Positions 10,747 through 20,164 of a stretch of 64,000 bases of DNA are shown one piece after another (the stretch's first letter is position 1; the number at the start of each line of letters is the position of its first letter). This DNA is from Leptospira idonii (lineage in GTDB: Bacteria > Spirochaetota > Leptospiria > Leptospirales > Leptospiraceae). A program made the translations under genes and the position numbers. Below the pieces are notes generated by a model. The model did no database searches and had not been told where the DNA came from. It was given only the letters and a program-made list of their open reading frames with translations. The stretch covers positions 434,001-498,000 of the forward strand of contig NZ_RQHW01000047.1 of assembly GCF_004770995.1 (NCBI RefSeq), read 5' to 3'.

Positions 10747-11595
10747 ATGACTGATTTAATAGAAGAAAGAGAATTTTTCGGTAAAAAGATCGGAGGTCGT
10801 AATCCTTTTTTCCTGATCTCCGGACCTTGTGTTATGGAAAACAAAGATCTTTTGGATCGAGTTTGCGGGGAAATGAAAGAGATCTGCGATGAATTGGGAA
10901 TCGTTTATATCTTTAAGTCTTCCTTCGATAAGGCGAACCGTTCTTCCATCAATTCCTACAGAGGACCCGGATTGGAAGAAGGCCGAAAACTTTTGGATTT
11001 CATAAAAAACAAATACAATCTCCCTGTGCTAACAGATGTTCATGAAACTGCTCAGGTAGACCCTTTGAAAGACACTGTGGATATTTACCAAATTCCTGCA
11101 TTTCTTTGCCGCCAAACGGATCTAATTGCAAAAGCTGCGGAAACCGGCAGATGGGTGAACGTAAAAAAAGGACAATTTTTGGCACCGGATGACACTCGTC
11201 ATATCAAAACAAAAATCCAAGAATCAGGTTCCGAAAAATATATGGTTACAGAAAGAGGAGCCAGCTTCGGTTACGGAAACTTGGTTTTCGACACTCGTGC
11301 CATTCCGATGATCCATAAACATGGAATCCCTATCGTTTACGATGGAACTCATTCCGCTCAACTTCCAGGAGCCGCAGGAAACATCACCGGAGGAGTAAGA
11401 GAGTTCATTCCTCACATGATGCGTGCCGCAGTTTCCGTAGGAGTGGAAGGGCTTTTTATGGAAGTGCATCCTGATCCTGAAAAAGCGCTTTCGGATGCGA
11501 CAACACAGTTTCCTCTTCATAAGGCAAAACAACTATTGAAAAACCTTTTGGAGATCGATCGTTTTGTAAAAACGAAAGTTCTGGGATTCGAGTAA
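10747..11595 (+). CDS. kdsA: 3-deoxy-8-phosphooctulonate synthase (Kdo-8-P synthase)
   Basis: A 282-residue enzyme that condenses arabinose-5-phosphate and phosphoenolpyruvate into Kdo-8-phosphate. Recognisable stretches are FLISGPCVMEN near the start, FKSSFDKANRSS, FLCRQTDL, KKGQFLAP, and VYDGTHSAQLPG near the end. The start is ATG 10747, with CGGAGGA eight bases earlier inside the end of pyrG; the open frame continues upstream but only through pyrG coding sequence. It heads the row kdsA-lptC-lptA-lptB. Confidence 0.95.
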   Translation: MTDLIEEREFFGKKIGGRNPFFLISGPCVMENKDLLDRVCGEMKEICDELGIVYIFKSSFDKANRSSINSYRGPGLEEGRKLLDFIKNKYNLPVLTDVHETAQVDPLKDTVDIYQIPAFLCRQTDLIAKAAETGRWVNVKKGQFLAPDDTRHIKTKIQESGSEKYMVTERGASFGYGNLVFDTRAIPMIHKHGIPIVYDGTHSAQLPGAAGNITGGVREFIPHMMRAAVSVGVEGLFMEVHPDPEKALSDATTQFPLHKAKQLLKNLLEIDRFVKTKVLGFE

Positions 11596-11616
11596 TTTTT
11601 ATTAGGTGAATTTCTG

Positions 11617-12156
11617 ATGAAGTTTCTTCTGATTCTTTCTTTCGTTTTTTGTTTTTCCACTTGTAAGGACAAAAAATACCTTCGCGTAGAAGAAGAGAAA
11701 GAATCCGGCTCTATGATTTCCATGAGGGATTTTTCCCGCATTTCTTACACGAAAGAAGGCCAATTGGAATGGAAATTGATGGGAAAAGAATCTTATATTT
11801 TCCCGAAAGACAATCGCACAATCGTTTACGGATTCGAGTTCTACCAATACGAAAACGGTAAGTTCAAATCGTATTTATCGGGAGAAAGAGGAGAAATCAA
11901 TCATGCCAGTGAAGCTGTCGTATTGCAGGGAGGAGTCAAACTCAGAACGGATGAAGGAAGAACTCTGACGTCGGAAACTTTAAATTACAATTTAAGTGAA
12001 AAAACTCTTTCTACGGATGATGATGTGACTATTTTTTCCGACGGAACCACGATTCGAGGAAAAGGCTTAAGAGCGGATAAAGGCCTGAACAAATATACCA
12101 TTTTGCGACCTTCCGCAATTTCCGTCGGCGGAACCAACCCATTGAAAGATAAATGA
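11617..12156 (+). CDS. lptC: LptC-like LPS export lipoprotein
   Basis: A 179-residue protein with a signal peptide ending CFSTC, so probably a lipoprotein with its anchor cysteine at 16. In classical LptC the N-terminus is a transmembrane helix, so lipid anchoring is a difference. The rest is beta-rich with the LptC/LptA repeat style (GERGEINHASEAVVLQGGVKL, ending in an acidic-turn-aromatic rhythm). LptC takes LPS from the LptBFG extractor and hands it to LptA. The identification rests on that fold pattern and on its place between kdsA and lptA; the stop overlaps the lptA start (ATGA). Confidence 0.8.
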   Translation: MKFLLILSFVFCFSTCKDKKYLRVEEEKESGSMISMRDFSRISYTKEGQLEWKLMGKESYIFPKDNRTIVYGFEFYQYENGKFKSYLSGERGEINHASEAVVLQGGVKLRTDEGRTLTSETLNYNLSEKTLSTDDDVTIFSDGTTIRGKGLRADKGLNKYTILRPSAISVGGTNPLKDK

Positions 12157-13553
12157 AAGCCTCGTTTTATATTTTAATCATCTTTTGTTTGTTTATCGGT
12201 TCGGGACTTCCCGCTCATACCTTAGAGCCGCCCATTTTGTTCGGATCGGATGATCTTCTGAGATCCAATTCTTTGGATTCTATTTTGAATAAAAAGGAAG
12301 ATAAAAAGAGAGACAAAACCCCTGTTTTGTGGGGAGGAAATTCTTTGACACAAGAAGAAAGAGTGATCAACGGATTTCAGATGAAGACCTTTATTTTGGG
12401 AGGAGGCGCTTACATCACTCATAAGTCAGTGAAACTCAGCGCTCGTGAGATCGAAATCATAGGGGAAGATGCTGTTCTCGGAAATCTAAAAGGGCAAGTA
12501 GTTGTGGAGGACCAGGAAAACGGAGCCACACTCATCGCTTCTAAAGGTGTTTACGATAAACTTCAAGGCACCGTTTCTTTGGAAAATAAACCGGTTCTCA
12601 TTCATAAAAAAGACGGTAAAACGGTTAAGATCCATTGTGAATCTATCGTCCGTTATTTGGAAGAGGCAAAAACTGTTTTATCCGGAAAAGTGACTGTAGT
12701 TTCCTCCGACTTTCAGGTGTTTGGAGAGGATGCAGTTTATTATGAAAAAGAAGATAGAATCGATTTGGCAGGAGAACCATTTTTATTCAGCGAAAATCGT
12801 TTTTTGCAAGGGAAAACTCTTTCTTATTTCGTAAAAGAAGGAAGCATTCGTTTGGAAGAGAATGCGAATATCTATCAGGTAAGTTACGAAAAGGATAAAT
12901 CCCAAAAAGAAGGTTTTGGTAAAAAAAACAAACAGGAAGATACGAATAAATCCGCCTCCTTGTCTGAAGAAAAGAAACGCCATATAACGATATTTAGTGG
13001 AGATAAGTTGGTCCATAAAAACAAAGGGCAAGACTCTTATACTTCCATGGAAGGAAACGCTCTTTTGCATCGGGAAGATTCCGAATTCCGTGCGAAAGAA
13101 ATCGAAAGTAGGGAAAATAATAAAAACATAAAAGCTAAAGGAGATGTTTCGTATCTGGATAAAGAAAACGGATACAGAATGCAGGGTGGTTTTTTGGAAT
13201 ACGATAAGCAAAAAGGGTATTCATATCTTTCTGAAACTCCTCAAATCTTCTTTTTGGATAAAAAAACTCTGACAGAAAAGGGAAATTTATCTGCGGTGTT
13301 CATCGAACGATTCGATGTAAAAAAAGAAGCGGTCGCCAGAGGAAATGTCCGCATCGAAACTCAATCTTCCGTTGCAGGAGGCGAGTTTGCTACCTATTAC
13401 GAAGAAGAAGATAAATTGATTTTGGAAGGAAATCCGACTCTTGTGAGAGACGGAACCAAGGTTTCTGCAGGAAAGATCATTCTTTATCCTACGGAAGATA
13501 AAGCTACTTTGAGCGACGGATTAAAAGTGTTGAACAATGACGAAAAGAACTAA
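12153..13553 (+). CDS. lptA: LptA/OstA-like periplasmic LPS transport protein
   Basis: A 466-residue secreted protein with a signal peptide ([19 protein letters not shown]). From about residue 75 it carries the OstA/LptA pattern: repeated short beta-strands with turns such as [41 protein letters not shown], and again near the C-terminus. It is far longer than the about 185 residues of enterobacterial LptA and looks like two or more jelly-roll segments separated by a lysine-rich linker near residues 245-275. It would form part of the periplasmic bridge to LptD. It overlaps lptC by four bases and lptB by 17. Confidence 0.8.
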   Translation: MKASFYILIIFCLFIGSGLPAHTLEPPILFGSDDLLRSNSLDSILNKKEDKKRDKTPVLWGGNSLTQEERVINGFQMKTFILGGGAYITHKSVKLSAREIEIIGEDAVLGNLKGQVVVEDQENGATLIASKGVYDKLQGTVSLENKPVLIHKKDGKTVKIHCESIVRYLEEAKTVLSGKVTVVSSDFQVFGEDAVYYEKEDRIDLAGEPFLFSENRFLQGKTLSYFVKEGSIRLEENANIYQVSYEKDKSQKEGFGKKNKQEDTNKSASLSEEKKRHITIFSGDKLVHKNKGQDSYTSMEGNALLHREDSEFRAKEIESRENNKNIKAKGDVSYLDKENGYRMQGGFLEYDKQKGYSYLSETPQIFFLDKKTLTEKGNLSAVFIERFDVKKEAVARGNVRIETQSSVAGGEFATYYEEEDKLILEGNPTLVRDGTKVSAGKIILYPTEDKATLSDGLKVLNNDEKN

Positions 13554-14334
13554 AAAAACTCAGGCAGCTGAGACTGAGGTTGTGGAAACCGTTCCTTCTC
13601 CTCCCGCTCACATCAAAACATTCAAGATGGAGAATCTTGTTAAGATATATAACAAGAGAAAGGTGGTAGATGGAGTCAGCTTTTATATCAAAAAAGGGGA
13701 GATCGTAGGGCTTTTAGGTCCGAACGGTGCCGGAAAAACCACTTCCTTTTACATGAGCGTCGGTTTTGTGACCCCTGATGAAGGACATGTTTTTATCGAT
13801 GAGGAAGATCTTACGAAAGCGCCTATGCATATCCGCGCCAGAATGGGAGTCGGATATTTAGCTCAGGAAGCTTCCATCTTTAGAAAGTTGACCGTTGCCG
13901 AAAACCTGGAAGCGATTTTAGAAACGATGAATCTTCCGGGCGACGAAATCATAAAAAGAAGGGACGCTCTTTTGATGGAACTTCAGATCATGAGGGTAGC
14001 CAACCAAAAAGGTTACACATTGTCCGGGGGAGAAAGAAGAAGATGTGAAATCGCAAGAGCTCTTGTGACGAATCCTGATTTCATTCTTTTGGACGAACCT
14101 TTTGCGGGAGTGGATCCGATTGCGGTGAAAGACATCCAAAATGTAATTCAATCTTTGAAGACGAGAGGTCTCGGGATTTTGATTACGGATCACAACGTTC
14201 GTGAAACTTTGAAAATCACGGATAGGGCGTACATTATGTACAGCGGACGAATTTTGATTTCCGGAACAGCGGACGATCTTATCAACGACCCTGAGACCAG
14301 AAGAATTTATTTGGGAGAAGACTTTAAGCTGTGA
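13537..14334 (+). CDS. lptB: LPS export ABC transporter ATP-binding protein
   Basis: A 265-residue ABC ATPase that drives LPS extraction with LptF and LptG. Walker A is GPNGAGKTT, the signature is [15 protein letters not shown], and Walker B is [22 protein letters not shown] is the LptB-type H-loop region. [10 protein letters not shown] and [11 protein letters not shown] are diagnostic of LptB rather than other ABC proteins. A non-conserved N-terminal tail of about 30 residues precedes the domain. lptF and lptG are not in the window. Confidence 0.95.
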   Translation: MTKRTKKTQAAETEVVETVPSPPAHIKTFKMENLVKIYNKRKVVDGVSFYIKKGEIVGLLGPNGAGKTTSFYMSVGFVTPDEGHVFIDEEDLTKAPMHIRARMGVGYLAQEASIFRKLTVAENLEAILETMNLPGDEIIKRRDALLMELQIMRVANQKGYTLSGGERRRCEIARALVTNPDFILLDEPFAGVDPIAVKDIQNVIQSLKTRGLGILITDHNVRETLKITDRAYIMYSGRILISGTADDLINDPETRRIYLGEDFKL

Positions 14335-15761
14335 GTTCCATGAAAATCGGTCCGGCGATCACCCATAGGCAGACGCAGAAACTGGTGATGACGCATGATT
14401 TGCGTCAGTCGATCGAACTTTTATCTCTTTCTACTTTGGAACTTTCCGATAAAATTCAAAGCGAATTGATGGAGAACCCTCTTTTGGATGAAGTGGGTTC
14501 CGATGAAAAAGCGAAAATGCCAGAGTTGTTTTCGTTCGAGGAAGTCAAAAGAATCGAAAAGCTCAACCATGAAAAGAGCACGGATGTCAATTGGCAGGAA
14601 ACTTATTCCATCGAAGGGCCGAAATCTTACAATCAGGAAGCAAGCGATCGAAATCAAAAATACATAGAATCCTCTTCCAGAGGTGAGTCTTTAGAGGAAC
14701 ATCTTTTAAACCAATTGCGCCTCATCCGTCTCACCAAACTTGAGTTTGAGATGGGAGAGGTTCTTATCTCTATGATCGATGATAAGGGTTTTATCACTCA
14801 AAACCTGAATGAACTCGCAGTAGAGATGAATTATCCCGAATTGAAACTCCGAAAGGTTTTGAAATTGATCCAAGAGTTGGATCCCATCGGAATCGGAGCC
14901 AAAGACATCCAAGAGACTCTTCTCGTTCAGGCTAAAATTTTATTTCCTGATAATCATCTTTTGCATCAATTGATCGGTGAATTTTTGACCGACCTGGAAA
15001 AGATCGATTATAAAAAAATAGCAAGGAACTTAAAGGTATCCGAGGATGAGGTTTCGCATCTGGCGAGATTCATTAAAAAATTGGAACCTTATCCTGCCAC
15101 TTTGTTCCAAGGAAAAAAAACGGACTATGTCGTGCCTGATGTAGTCGTCAAAGAAATCGGAAACGAATTTAATATCTTTATCAATGACGAATGGCTTCCT
15201 AAACTTTCCATCCAAGACGAATACAAGGAACTACTGAACACAAAACTTCCTGCGGCCGAAAAGGAATATTTCCAAACTAAGTTTAGTTCGGCGCAGTGGC
15301 TCATTCGATCCATCCAACAAAGACGCCAAACATTACAGAAGGTGGTGAGCTGCATCATCGATTTTCAAGTGGATTTTTTCAGGGGAGGTATCACCAATAT
15401 CAAACCTTTGACCCTGAAAGAAGTCGCTGAAAAATTAGGCCTGCACGAATCCACTATTTCTCGTATAACAACGAATAAATATATTCAAACCACTTGGGGA
15501 ATTTTCGAATTGAAATGGTTTTTCTCTTCCGGAGTGAAATCTGCGGAAGGCGGAAAAGAGAGTTCTAAAAAAATACATGAGATCATTCGTAATTTAGTGA
15601 AGAACGAAGATGAGGCGAACCCTCTTTCCGACCAGGATATTGTGGATTTGATGGAGAAAAAAGGGATTGAAATTGCAAGAAGGACGGTTGCAAAATATCG
15701 TAAGGTTCTTCGGATTTTACCTTCGAACCAAAGAAAACGAATCAGTTCCCTAAAAGGTTAA
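14331..15761 (+). CDS. rpoN: RNA polymerase sigma-54 factor
   Basis: A 476-residue sigma-54. Region I is glutamine/leucine-rich ([21 protein letters not shown]) and meets the activator; an acidic region II follows; the core-binding domain holds [12 protein letters not shown]; the DNA-binding part has an HTH ([16 protein letters not shown]) and the RpoN box ([15 protein letters not shown]) near the C-terminus. GTG 14331 overlaps the lptB stop; ATG 14340 is equally possible. The position directly after lptB is the same as in many proteobacteria, where rpoN and hpr/ptsN genes follow lptB. Confidence 0.95.
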   Translation: MSSMKIGPAITHRQTQKLVMTHDLRQSIELLSLSTLELSDKIQSELMENPLLDEVGSDEKAKMPELFSFEEVKRIEKLNHEKSTDVNWQETYSIEGPKSYNQEASDRNQKYIESSSRGESLEEHLLNQLRLIRLTKLEFEMGEVLISMIDDKGFITQNLNELAVEMNYPELKLRKVLKLIQELDPIGIGAKDIQETLLVQAKILFPDNHLLHQLIGEFLTDLEKIDYKKIARNLKVSEDEVSHLARFIKKLEPYPATLFQGKKTDYVVPDVVVKEIGNEFNIFINDEWLPKLSIQDEYKELLNTKLPAAEKEYFQTKFSSAQWLIRSIQQRRQTLQKVVSCIIDFQVDFFRGGITNIKPLTLKEVAEKLGLHESTISRITTNKYIQTTWGIFELKWFFSSGVKSAEGGKESSKKIHEIIRNLVKNEDEANPLSDQDIVDLMEKKGIEIARRTVAKYRKVLRILPSNQRKRISSLKG

Positions 15762-15765
15762 GATC

Positions 15766-16731
15766 ATGCCCGTTCCGGGAATCACAGTTGAAACCATTCT
15801 CAAAGACCATGAAGATCTAAAGCTCGTTCTTTTGACGGGAGAGCAGGGGCTTACCAATCGAATCAATAATGCGGAGATCAATCGCCCTGGACTTTCTTTA
15901 ACGGGCTTTTTCGATTTTTTTGCCAACGACCGCATCCAAATTTTGGGCAAAGGAGAATGGGCTTATTTGAACTCCCTTTCTCCTGAAAAACTAACAGATA
16001 TTACTGATCAATTCTTTCAATTCCATCTGAACTGCATCATCTATACTCACGGCAACGAGCCTCAGCTTCCTTTTGTGGAAAAGGCGAAAGAAAAAGGAAT
16101 CCCTCTTTTTGTGACTCAAGTTTCCACTCATAGATTCATCACTTTGATTTCCCAAATTCTGGATCGTGCCTTGGCTCCTCGTACGATGAGACATGGAGTT
16201 CTGATCGAAGTATTCGGGATCGGAACTCTTCTTACCGGTAGATCCGGAGTGGGAAAAAGCGAAACTGCTCTGGAACTCATAGAAAGAGGGCATCGTTTGG
16301 TAGCGGACGATATGGTGGAGATTCGTAGGCTCAGCGAAAGTTATTTGATCGGTTCCTGTTCCGATTTGCTTCGGCATCATATGGAAATTCGAGGTTTGGG
16401 AATTTTAAACATTAAAGATTTGTTTGGTGTCGGTTCCGTTCGAGATCACAAACTCATCGAACTCATCATCAATCTGAAGGAATGGGAAGAAGGCGGGGGC
16501 GATTACGAAAGGACCGGGATCGAACAAAGTATGGAAGATATTTTGGGTGTTTCCGTTCCTTATATTGAGATCCCCGTCAAACCGGGAAGAAACATCCCTA
16601 TCATCGTGGAAACCGCTGCGATGAACCAAAGACTTCGCAAGATGGGAAAAAACAGTGCGAAAGAATTTTCGAATAAACTAACATCTTATATACAACAGAG
16701 CAAAATTGAAACAAATCCAGTTAAAGATTAA
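15766..16731 (+). CDS. hprK: HPr kinase/phosphorylase
   Basis: A 321-residue bifunctional enzyme that phosphorylates and dephosphorylates a serine of HPr. The N-terminal domain is followed by Walker A GRSGVGKS near residues 158-165, GHRLVADDMVEI, and the HprK signature EIRGLGILNIKDLFG. The ptsH start lies inside its 3' end, so kinase and target are coupled. In Gram-negative bacteria such a pair usually regulates rather than transports sugar; no EI or EII gene is in the window. Confidence 0.95.
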   Translation: MPVPGITVETILKDHEDLKLVLLTGEQGLTNRINNAEINRPGLSLTGFFDFFANDRIQILGKGEWAYLNSLSPEKLTDITDQFFQFHLNCIIYTHGNEPQLPFVEKAKEKGIPLFVTQVSTHRFITLISQILDRALAPRTMRHGVLIEVFGIGTLLTGRSGVGKSETALELIERGHRLVADDMVEIRRLSESYLIGSCSDLLRHHMEIRGLGILNIKDLFGVGSVRDHKLIELIINLKEWEEGGGDYERTGIEQSMEDILGVSVPYIEIPVKPGRNIPIIVETAAMNQRLRKMGKNSAKEFSNKLTSYIQQSKIETNPVKD

Positions 16732-16984
16732 TGAAGAGAGCATGGGGCTTCATGCAAGACCCGCTTCCTTATTCGTAAAGGTAGCATCCTCCTTTCCTTG
16801 TGATATTTTCGTAATCAAAGATGATATCGAGGTGAACGGCAAATCGATTATGGGACTAATGATGCTCGCGCTTGGAGCCGGGATTGAGTTCTCGGTTCGT
16901 GCGGAAGGCAAAAAAGAGGACGAGGCTTTGGCTGCCTTGGAAAACCTAATCAAAAACAATTTTGAACTGGATGTTCCGAAATAG
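16706..16984 (+). CDS. ptsH: Phosphocarrier protein HPr
   Basis: A 92-residue HPr. The phosphorylatable histidine is in GLHARPAS (His16) and the regulatory serine, the HprK target, is in NGKSIMGLMML (Ser47). Start is TTG 16706, giving a 26-base overlap with hprK; the conserved fold starts immediately (KQIQLKINEESMGLHARP). It is the output protein of the HprK switch and probably signals to other proteins. Confidence 0.95.
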   Translation: MKQIQLKINEESMGLHARPASLFVKVASSFPCDIFVIKDDIEVNGKSIMGLMMLALGAGIEFSVRAEGKKEDEALAALENLIKNNFELDVPK

Positions 16985-18797
16985 ATTTAAATTTCCCTTT
17001 CGGATTTCGGAAGAAAACCGTTATTACCTGAGGGACGTATTCATCTTCTGTCTGACCGTAACCGTCTCCGTCACTTTGGCTGAAATTTTTATTTTTCGCT
17101 CCGAGGAGGAAGTTCCTTTCTCCGCGAAATTCGATACTTATGTTCTTCTCTTAATTCCTTTTTTCATATTATCCCTCATTCTAAGTTATATTTACCGGAA
17201 CAAAAGGAACTTAGAAACGGGAAAAATTCGAAGTTCCATACGGTATCGTTTAACACTTGCTTTTTTATTCGTAGCTCTTCTTCCTTCTCTTCCTATTTTT
17301 ATCCTTTCTTCCAATTTGACGGGGAAACTGATCGAAGGGTTTTACAGAGTAGATATCTCTAATGCCTTACAATCCTCCGAATTTTTGATTTCTAATGCGG
17401 AAAAAGAAGCGGAGAAAAATCTTCAGGAAAAAGGAATCCGCCTGTTTCGTTCCGCTAAAAACGAATCTTCGGACGGTTACGATATATTCAGAAAAGCGGT
17501 GGAATACGGGTTTTTCGAAAAAGAAGATTATTATCTTTGTTATACGGAAAAGGGGAAGGCTAAGTTCGAATCCAGAGGACTATATAAATATATCGAAAAT
17601 CTGGAATTCGTTCATCCCGAATCTAAACCCGATTTTCTTCAGGCGAAACTTTATCTGGAAGACAAAGCTTATTATTTTCTCAAGTTCACATTGAACGAAG
17701 AAACTAATTTATACTTGGGACAAAGAATTCATAAGGGTGTCGAAAAGGAAGTTTTGAACATTGTGAACGCTACTTCCACATACGATACGGTTCGTCTTTG
17801 GAAGGAAAAAATCCCCCACAGCATTCGACTAACCATTGCTTTTTTTTCGTTTTCCATGTTCTTCGTTGCGATTCTTTTTTCTTTTATCTTTGCGCGTAAA
17901 ATCTCCAGGCCTATCATCAATCTTGCGAACGCTACCAAGAAAGTATCATTAGGTGAATCGGATGTGAAGATCGAAATGACGGAAGACGGTGAGATGGGAA
18001 TTCTGATCGAATCTTTCAATCAAATGGTTTCCGATTTGAAGTCTAAGTCGGAAGAGCTGATGCATACTCAGAGGATCGCCGCTTGGAAGGAAGTCGCTCA
18101 GAGGATGGCTCATGAAATTAAAAATCCTCTCACTCCCATTCAGCTTTCCGCAGAGAGAATCCAACGTAAGTTTCAAAATCCTAAGACGGAAAACTTAGGT
18201 TCCGTGATTAAGGATGCGACGGAAACCATCATCGGTCAGGTAAGGGTGCTCGAACATTTGGTGAAAGAGTTCAGTGAATTTGCGAGAATGCCTGTTCCTG
18301 TTCTTATCAATCAGAATTTGAATCCGATTTTGGAGGAAGCTGTCCGGCTTTTTAAAGAATCCACTGACATAGATTTCGAATTGAAACTAGCGGAAAATCT
18401 TCCCGAAGTGTTTCTCGATAAACGACTGTTTTTGGGTGTTATTAATAATTTATTGAAAAATGCGGTCGAAGCGATTCAGTCCGATTATAATTCCAGCGAG
18501 GAAGTGGATCTTTGGTCTCCCAAAATGAAAAAGATCCGGATCATGACCAAACTGCAAAGAAAACCTTTGCGTAGGTCGATCGTGATTGAAATCGACGATT
18601 CCGGTCCGGGATTAAAGCCCGAATTTAAGGAAAAGATTTTTGAACCCTATTTTTCCACTAAGGAAAACCACGGTTCCGGGATCGGTTTAGCTGTGGTTCA
18701 AAAAACGATCATCGACCATCATGGTCATATTTCCGTTGAGAATTCGAAATTAGGTGGATGTAAGTTCCGGATCGAATTACCATTAGGACAGTCTTAA
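16962..18797 (+). CDS. ntrY: NtrY-like sensor histidine kinase
   Basis: A 611-residue membrane kinase. Transmembrane segments are near residues 25-45, 62-78, 93-117 and 285-308, with a periplasmic region between the last two; HAMP follows (KISRPIINLANATKKV), then HisKA with the phospho-histidine in MAHEIKNPLTP, and HATPase with NLLKNAVEAI, DSGPGL and GSGIGLAVV. HEIKNPLTPIQ is typical of NtrY. The start could be TTG 16962 or ATG 16971, both inside the end of ptsH. It is paired with the sigma-54 activator that follows two bases later. Confidence 0.9.
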   Translation: MNWMFRNRFKFPFRISEENRYYLRDVFIFCLTVTVSVTLAEIFIFRSEEEVPFSAKFDTYVLLLIPFFILSLILSYIYRNKRNLETGKIRSSIRYRLTLAFLFVALLPSLPIFILSSNLTGKLIEGFYRVDISNALQSSEFLISNAEKEAEKNLQEKGIRLFRSAKNESSDGYDIFRKAVEYGFFEKEDYYLCYTEKGKAKFESRGLYKYIENLEFVHPESKPDFLQAKLYLEDKAYYFLKFTLNEETNLYLGQRIHKGVEKEVLNIVNATSTYDTVRLWKEKIPHSIRLTIAFFSFSMFFVAILFSFIFARKISRPIINLANATKKVSLGESDVKIEMTEDGEMGILIESFNQMVSDLKSKSEELMHTQRIAAWKEVAQRMAHEIKNPLTPIQLSAERIQRKFQNPKTENLGSVIKDATETIIGQVRVLEHLVKEFSEFARMPVPVLINQNLNPILEEAVRLFKESTDIDFELKLAENLPEVFLDKRLFLGVINNLLKNAVEAIQSDYNSSEEVDLWSPKMKKIRIMTKLQRKPLRRSIVIEIDDSGPGLKPEFKEKIFEPYFSTKENHGSGIGLAVVQKTIIDHHGHISVENSKLGGCKFRIELPLGQS

Positions 18798-18799
18798 GT

Positions 18800-20158
18800 A
18801 TGCCCAAGCAGATTTACATTTTAGACGATGAAAAGGAAATCCGCAAATCCCTTCGTGCGATTTTGGAGGACGAAGAATATCTTGTGGAAGACTTCAGCAA
18901 CGGAAAAAATTTATTGAAGGCTCTTTCTAAGGAACGTCCCTCCTTGATTTTGTTGGATGTCTGGGTAGGCAAAGAAGACGGCCTTACCATTTTAGACGAA
19001 TGTAAAAAAATCTATCCGACTCTTCCTGTGGTAATGATCTCAGGGCACGGAACCATCGAACTTGCGGTAAATGCGACAAAAAAGGGTGCTGTCGACTTTT
19101 TAGAAAAACCTCTCTCTATCGAAAAGGTGATTCAAACCATTGAGATCGCTCTTCAAAAAACTAAAGACGGCGATAATGAAATTCCGGAAATCAAATTAGA
19201 ATATGATGAAATTCTTGGACTTTCTCCGGGGATCAAAAAAGTTAAGTTCGCTATCTATCAAGCAGCTCAAACGAACGCCAGAGTTTTCATTTACGGAGAT
19301 AACGGAACGGGAAAGGAATTGGTTGCCAAGGCGATCTATCAAAATTCCAAAAGAAGGGAATCTCCTTATGTGGAAATCAATTGTGCCGCCATTCCGGAGG
19401 AACTCATCGAATCGGAGTTATTCGGGTATGAAAAGGGGGCTTTTACCGGCGCCAATGATAGAAAAATAGGTAAATTCGAACAGGCGCATACGGGAACTTT
19501 ATTTTTAGATGAGATCTGCGATATGTCCCTGTCCACTCAAGCCAAAGTGCTTAGAGTCCTGCAAGAACAGAGATTCGAACGGTTAGGCGGAAACGAAACC
19601 ATTTCCGTGGATGTGAGAGTCATTGCTGCTACGAACATCAGCGTGGAAGATGCCATTAAAGAAGGGAAATTCAGGGAAGATCTCTATTATCGTTTGAACG
19701 TGATCCCCATCGAACTTCCTCCTCTTAGGGAACGAAAGGGGGACATTCCTATTTTGGTCGAACATTATCTAAAAAAATCGATCAAAGACAACGGACTCAG
19801 TCCTAAATCTATAGATCGGGAAGCTTTGGATCTTTTGACCGATCACTTTTGGCCGGGTAACATTCGTGAGTTGAGAAACATTTTGGAGAGGCTTTCCATT
19901 ATGGTTCCCGGAGATACGATTCGACCGAAAGACGTAAAAGACTCTCTTCACGGCTTTAAAAAAGCAAATGAGATGGCGGAAAGAGGGGATTTGAAACATG
20001 CCAAAGAGGAATTCGAAAGGCAGTATATCATCAAAACCTTACAAAACTTCGACGGGAATGTCACTCGTGCTTCCAAGGTTTTGGGAATCGAAAGAACTCA
20101 TTTATATAGAAAATTGAAAGCCTTGAACATCCAAACGGATCAATTGAACGAAGGGTAA
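18800..20158 (+). CDS. ntrX: NtrX-like sigma-54-dependent response regulator
   Basis: A 452-residue regulator: receiver domain with phospho-acceptor Asp53 (LILLDVWVG); AAA+ sigma-54 activation domain with Walker A GDNGTGKE, the sigma-54-contacting GAFTGA near residues 213-218, and GTLFLDEICDM; a C-terminal Fis-type HTH (TRASKVLGIERTHLYRKLK). It activates sigma-54 promoters when phosphorylated by the upstream kinase. rpoN lies 3 kb upstream in the same run of genes. Confidence 0.93.
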   Translation: MPKQIYILDDEKEIRKSLRAILEDEEYLVEDFSNGKNLLKALSKERPSLILLDVWVGKEDGLTILDECKKIYPTLPVVMISGHGTIELAVNATKKGAVDFLEKPLSIEKVIQTIEIALQKTKDGDNEIPEIKLEYDEILGLSPGIKKVKFAIYQAAQTNARVFIYGDNGTGKELVAKAIYQNSKRRESPYVEINCAAIPEELIESELFGYEKGAFTGANDRKIGKFEQAHTGTLFLDEICDMSLSTQAKVLRVLQEQRFERLGGNETISVDVRVIAATNISVEDAIKEGKFREDLYYRLNVIPIELPPLRERKGDIPILVEHYLKKSIKDNGLSPKSIDREALDLLTDHFWPGNIRELRNILERLSIMVPGDTIRPKDVKDSLHGFKKANEMAERGDLKHAKEEFERQYIIKTLQNFDGNVTRASKVLGIERTHLYRKLKALNIQTDQLNEG

Positions 20159-20164
20159 AATTCA

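Noticed and set aside
15766..16984. HprK and HPr as part of a sugar-transporting PTS
   Set aside because: No EI or EII genes are present here, and the neighbours are rpoN and ntrYX, so a regulatory role is more likely.
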